This document shows positions 15,929 to 18,367 of a stretch of 18,367 bases of DNA, one piece after another. The stretch is taken from the NCBI GenBank assembly GCA_031547045.1, contig JAVBSN010000116.1:1-18367 (forward strand), in the 5' to 3' direction. The stretch's first letter is position 1; each line of letters opens with the position of its first letter. This DNA is from JAVBSN01 sp031547045. Lineage in GTDB: Bacteria > Bacillota > Clostridia > Lachnospirales > Lachnospiraceae. Position numbers and translations under genes: made by a program. The notes under the pieces are model-generated. The model searched no databases, was not told the DNA's origin, and saw nothing but the letters and a program-made list of their open reading frames with translations.

Positions 15929-17464
15929 TTATAGATCAAAATATAAAATACCATCTTCCATTGGTGTATCATCTATAACTACTATGTTTTCTACTTTTTT
16001 CTTAGCATTCTTTGTTTTTATCTTTCCAATTAAACCAAGTACTTGGATGGCACACAAAGGTGTCATGGCTACCATAGCAACAATTCCAAATGCATCTGTT
16101 AAAATATTACCCCCCACTGCTTCACAAGCTCCCATTGCAAGTGGTAATAAAAATGTAGCAGTCATTGGTCCACTAGCAACTCCACCTGAGTCAAAAGCTA
16201 TACCTGTAAACATTTGTGGAACAAAAAATGTTAATGCTAATGAAATTAAATATCCTGGTATTAAGAACCACATTATAGATACTCCAGATAATATACGTAC
16301 CATAGAAAGTCCAACTGATACTGCAATACTAATTGATAGAGTTGTTGATATTGCTTTTTCTGTTATAGAACCATTAGATACTTCTTCTACTTGTTTGGTT
16401 AATACTTGTACTGCTGGTTCAGCTTTTACGATAAAATATCCGATTAACATACCTACTGGTATAAGAAGGAACTTCTTATCTCCACTAGCTAAAGATTTGC
16501 CTATATGTTCACCAACAGGCATAAAACCTACATTAACACCTGTCAAAAATAAAATCAAACCAAAATATGCATATACCATACCAATACATATTCTTATAAC
16601 TTGATGATGATGAAATCGTCTAGAAATAAGTTGAAATATTATAAATAATAAAACAATAGGTAACAAAGATACTGCTACTTCCTTCATATATATTGGAAAT
16701 GCTATCATAAATTCTTTGGCAACAGCTTTTGTAGTTAATAACTCCCCTAATTCTGTTACTGTATACACAGCTCCAGAAGGTTCATAAAAAATTCCTAATA
16801 ATAATACTGACATAATAGGACCGATACTACAAAGTGCAATTAATCCAAAACTGTCACTATTAGAATTCTTATCACTTCTAACTGAAGCCATACCAATACC
16901 TAATGCCATAATAAAAGGTACAGTAATAGGTCCAGTAGTAACACCTCCAGAATCAAATGATACAGGAATAAAATCCTCTGGTGCAAATATTGATAAAACA
17001 AACAATATTGCATAAAAGAATACTAATGTGTATGAAAGTGGAATCTTAAATAACATACGAAATTCTGATACTGCTAAGAAAATACCAACGCCTATTGCTA
17101 CAGTAGCAATTAAGGTTAGATTTGGAATTGCTGGAACTTGATTTGCTAGAACTTGTAAATCAGGTTCTGCAACAGTGATAAGTGCTCCTAATACAAAGCA
17201 CAATAATAACAATATTAATATTTTTTTGTTTTTACTAATCTGAATTCCAACACCTTCTCCCATTGGAATCATTGCCATATCTGCACCTAATGTAAAAAAT
17301 CCCATTCCGATTATTAACATAAATGCCCCAAACAAAAACAGCACTAAGGAACTAGGTGATAACGGCGTGACCGTGACACTTAGTACTAATACAATTAATG
17401 TAATAGGCAAAACAGCTACAATGGACTCATATACTTTTGTTTTCAATTGCTCATTTACTCTCAA
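15929..17464 (-). CDS. DUF1538 multi-pass membrane protein (putative transporter)
   Basis: Integral membrane protein of 511 residues with roughly a dozen hydrophobic segments, matching the DUF1538 family, whose substrate is unknown. It is built from two homologous halves. Paired motifs (numbered from the TTG start) are MIPMGEGVG/FMPVGEHIG (65-73, 314-322), AEPDLQVLANQV/AEPAVQVLTKQV (99-110, 348-359), FDSGGVTTGPIT/FDSGGVASGPMT (170-181, 424-435) and SDSFGLIA/TDAFGIVA. Such pseudo-symmetry is typical of secondary transporters and channels. I chose TTG at 17462-17464 because AAGGGAG lies 7 bases upstream; an ATG ten codons earlier has no ribosome site and lies at the predicted transcription start. 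The short charged tail is cytosolic or extracellular, unknown. Co-transcribed with the P-II-like gene. Confidence 0.88.
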   Translation of the reverse strand: MRVNEQLKTKVYESIVAVLPITLIVLVLSVTVTPLSPSSLVLFLFGAFMLIIGMGFFTLGADMAMIPMGEGVGIQISKNKKILILLLLCFVLGALITVAEPDLQVLANQVPAIPNLTLIATVAIGVGIFLAVSEFRMLFKIPLSYTLVFFYAILFVLSIFAPEDFIPVSFDSGGVTTGPITVPFIMALGIGMASVRSDKNSNSDSFGLIALCSIGPIMSVLLLGIFYEPSGAVYTVTELGELLTTKAVAKEFMIAFPIYMKEVAVSLLPIVLLFIIFQLISRRFHHHQVIRICIGMVYAYFGLILFLTGVNVGFMPVGEHIGKSLASGDKKFLLIPVGMLIGYFIVKAEPAVQVLTKQVEEVSNGSITEKAISTTLSISIAVSVGLSMVRILSGVSIMWFLIPGYLISLALTFFVPQMFTGIAFDSGGVASGPMTATFLLPLAMGACEAVGGNILTDAFGIVAMVAMTPLCAIQVLGLIGKIKTKNAKKKVENIVVIDDTPMEDGILYFDL

Positions 17465-17470
17465 ATAATT

Positions 17471-17480
17471 ACTCCCTTCC
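17471..17480 (-). promoter_or_regulatory. Ribosome site supporting a TTG start for the DUF1538 gene
   Basis: GGAAGGGAGT on the minus strand; GGGAG ends 7 bases before TTG (17462-17464). It lies inside the longer reading frame that starts at the ATG at 17492-17494, which argues against that ATG. Confidence 0.65.
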
Positions 17481-17497
17481 ATGTTGTCTTGCATATT

Positions 17498-17527
17498 ATT
17501 ATATAATAAAGAAATACCATTTTTCCA
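17498..17527 (-). promoter_or_regulatory. Weak candidate promoter for DUF1538/P-II
   Basis: Minus strand: TATAAT (17498-17503) with TGGAAA (17522-17527) 18 bases upstream. The -10 is perfect and the -35 poor, so activation by a regulator or low basal expression is possible. The predicted start near 17491 gives a leader of about 27 bases before the TTG. I see no convincing terminator between coaE and this site. Confidence 0.45.
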
Positions 17528-17579
17528 TTAAATAACTGTTAAGATTTTATAAAATTACTATTTAATAAATATATTAGGT

Positions 17580-18176
17580 TTATATTTGGTTATTCATAAT
17601 TTTAAAAATAATATTCTTAGTATTATTAAGTTCATGTGTATTATCAATTATATAATCACAGTTAGATTTATAAAATTCATCATCATTTTGAGAATTAATA
17701 ATAGATATACATTTATCATAATCATACCCTCTTGATGACATTAGTCTATCGATACGAACTGACTTATCTGTATAGATAGACCATAACTCATCGCATATTG
17801 ATTTATATCCATCTTCAATAAGCAATGCAGCTTCTATAATCACATATTTATATTCTCCATTAGTCTGTGCATCATAGATTTGATTTTGGATATATTTTTT
17901 TACAGCGGGATGTACAATGGAATTAAGTTTTAATAATTGATGACTATCATTAAATACAATACTGCCTAATACATTTCTATTAATTTCTCTATTAGCATAT
18001 AATATATCTTCACCAAATAAATGTACTATTTCAGTATATGCTTCTTTATCTGGCTCCATTAAAAAATGTGCAACCTTATCCGCTTCTATTATCTTGGCAT
18101 TATAATCATTTTCTAATATTGATAATACTGTACTTTTACCAGTACCTACTCCACCTGTTACTCCTATTACCTTCAT
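17580..18176 (-). CDS. coaE: Dephospho-CoA kinase
   Basis: Phosphorylates the 3'-hydroxyl of the ribose in dephospho-CoA, the last step of coenzyme A synthesis. The 198-residue protein begins MKVIGVTGGVGTGKSTVLSIL with its Walker A (GGVGTGKST). It also has an EADKVAHFLMEP substrate-binding stretch, the VHPAV motif and a late RLMSSRGYD lid. The ATG at 18174-18176 lies 5 bases after AGGAG; a GTG two codons upstream falls inside that ribosome site and is less likely. It follows polA, a common arrangement in Firmicutes, and the ribosome site lies just downstream of the duplicated polA tail. Length is normal for the family. Confidence 0.96.
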   Translation of the reverse strand: MKVIGVTGGVGTGKSTVLSILENDYNAKIIEADKVAHFLMEPDKEAYTEIVHLFGEDILYANREINRNVLGSIVFNDSHQLLKLNSIVHPAVKKYIQNQIYDAQTNGEYKYVIIEAALLIEDGYKSICDELWSIYTDKSVRIDRLMSSRGYDYDKCISIINSQNDDEFYKSNCDYIIDNTHELNNTKNIIFKIMNNQI

Positions 18177-18188
18177 ATACACTCCTAT

Positions 18189-18260
18189 TTATTTAGCATC
18201 ATACCAATTCCCACCTATATTGACCTATTTTGCATCATACCAGTTTTCACCCATATTAAC
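18189..18260 (-). repeat. 36-bp tandem duplication of the polA 3' end
   Basis: Two adjacent 36-base units on the minus strand. Unit 1 (18225-18260) encodes the true polA end VNMGENWYDAK followed by TAG. Unit 2 (18189-18224) encodes VNIGGNWYDAK followed by TAA, in the same frame with no spacer. They match at 29 of 36 positions. The second stop is 12 bases before the coaE ATG. Confidence 0.9.
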
Positions 18261-18367
18261 TTCAATATCAAGTGGAACGCTTAAGGAAGATGCGTTCATC
18301 ATTTGCGTTTCCATAATTTCTTTAACTATATCTACTTCATCTTTGTGAGTCTCAACAATAAGTTCAT
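18225..18367 (-). CDS. polA: DNA polymerase I, last 47 codons (rest outside window)
   Basis: C-terminal fragment of DNA polymerase I. The visible residues run ELIVETHKDEVDIVKEIMET ... LSVPLDIEVNMGENWYDAK. This matches the end of family A polymerases, where (H)DEL is the tail of motif C and the protein closes with a GxNW element (E. coli: VEVGSGENWDQAH). The stop is TAG at 18225-18227. The 36 bases after it are an in-frame near-copy of the last 12 codons. It lies upstream of coaE and is probably co-transcribed with it. Confidence 0.93.
   Translation of the reverse strand, partial: ELIVETHKDEVDIVKEIMETQMMNASSLSVPLDIEVNMGENWYDAK

Noticed and set aside
15858..16604. Long plus-strand open frame (248 codons) opposite the DUF1538 and P-II-like genes
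   Set aside because: It is the antisense shadow of two well-supported genes, spans their junction, has no ribosome site, and reads as low-complexity Ile/Pro/Thr-rich sequence.
18225..18227. TAG recoded as an amino acid (for example pyrrolysine) in polA
   Set aside because: TAG also ends smc, pta and the FtsA-like gene here at normal positions, and polA already has a normal C terminus before it. A duplication explains the second copy better.
1..18367. Mobile elements, CRISPR, tRNA genes or defence genes
   Set aside because: I looked for transposase or integrase motifs, regularly spaced repeats and cloverleaf sequences on both strands and saw none.

Overview
The window is AT-rich chromosomal DNA from an anaerobic low-GC Firmicute. 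The best fit is a Lachnospiraceae-like Clostridium relative, judged from the gene order (pta-ackA-DUF177 ... rpmF-plsX-rnc-smc-ftsY), the protein sequences, strong AAGGAGG-type ribosome binding sites and consensus SigA promoters. Species cannot be fixed from sequence alone. Every supported gene is on the minus strand, so transcription runs from high to low coordinates. I see no tRNA, rRNA, insertion sequence, CRISPR array or prophage gene, and no gene-free stretch longer than about 300 bases.

In transcription order: (1) 18367-17580 holds the 3' end of polA, with an unusual in-frame 36-bp tandem copy of its last codons, and coaE. (2) 17464-15234 holds a DUF1538 membrane protein and a protein with two P-II-like domains. 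They look like a transporter and its sensor, closed by a 16-bp-stem terminator. (3) A good promoter then drives an FtsA-like actin-fold ATPase with a long C-terminal extension, followed 6 bp later by a membrane-anchored GAF-GGDEF protein. (4) A third unit, with a palindromic candidate operator over its -35 box, encodes pta, ackA and the DUF177 protein YceD. This is the acetate/ATP branch. (5) An ArsC/Spx-like thioredoxin-fold protein and glycerol kinase sit between yceD and rpmF, which are neighbours in many Firmicutes. (6) A perfect-consensus promoter drives rpmF, which ends in a 13-bp-stem terminator. (7) Another promoter drives plsX-rnc-smc-ftsY (ftsY truncated by the window edge): phospholipid synthesis, RNA processing, chromosome condensation and membrane targeting. 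acpP, often found between plsX and rnc, is absent, and plsX and rnc overlap by 8 bp.

Most of the window is conserved housekeeping sequence. The parts most likely to hold undescribed biology are the DUF1538/P-II pair, the FtsA-like/GGDEF pair, the polA tail duplication, and the regulatory structures around pta and ackA.
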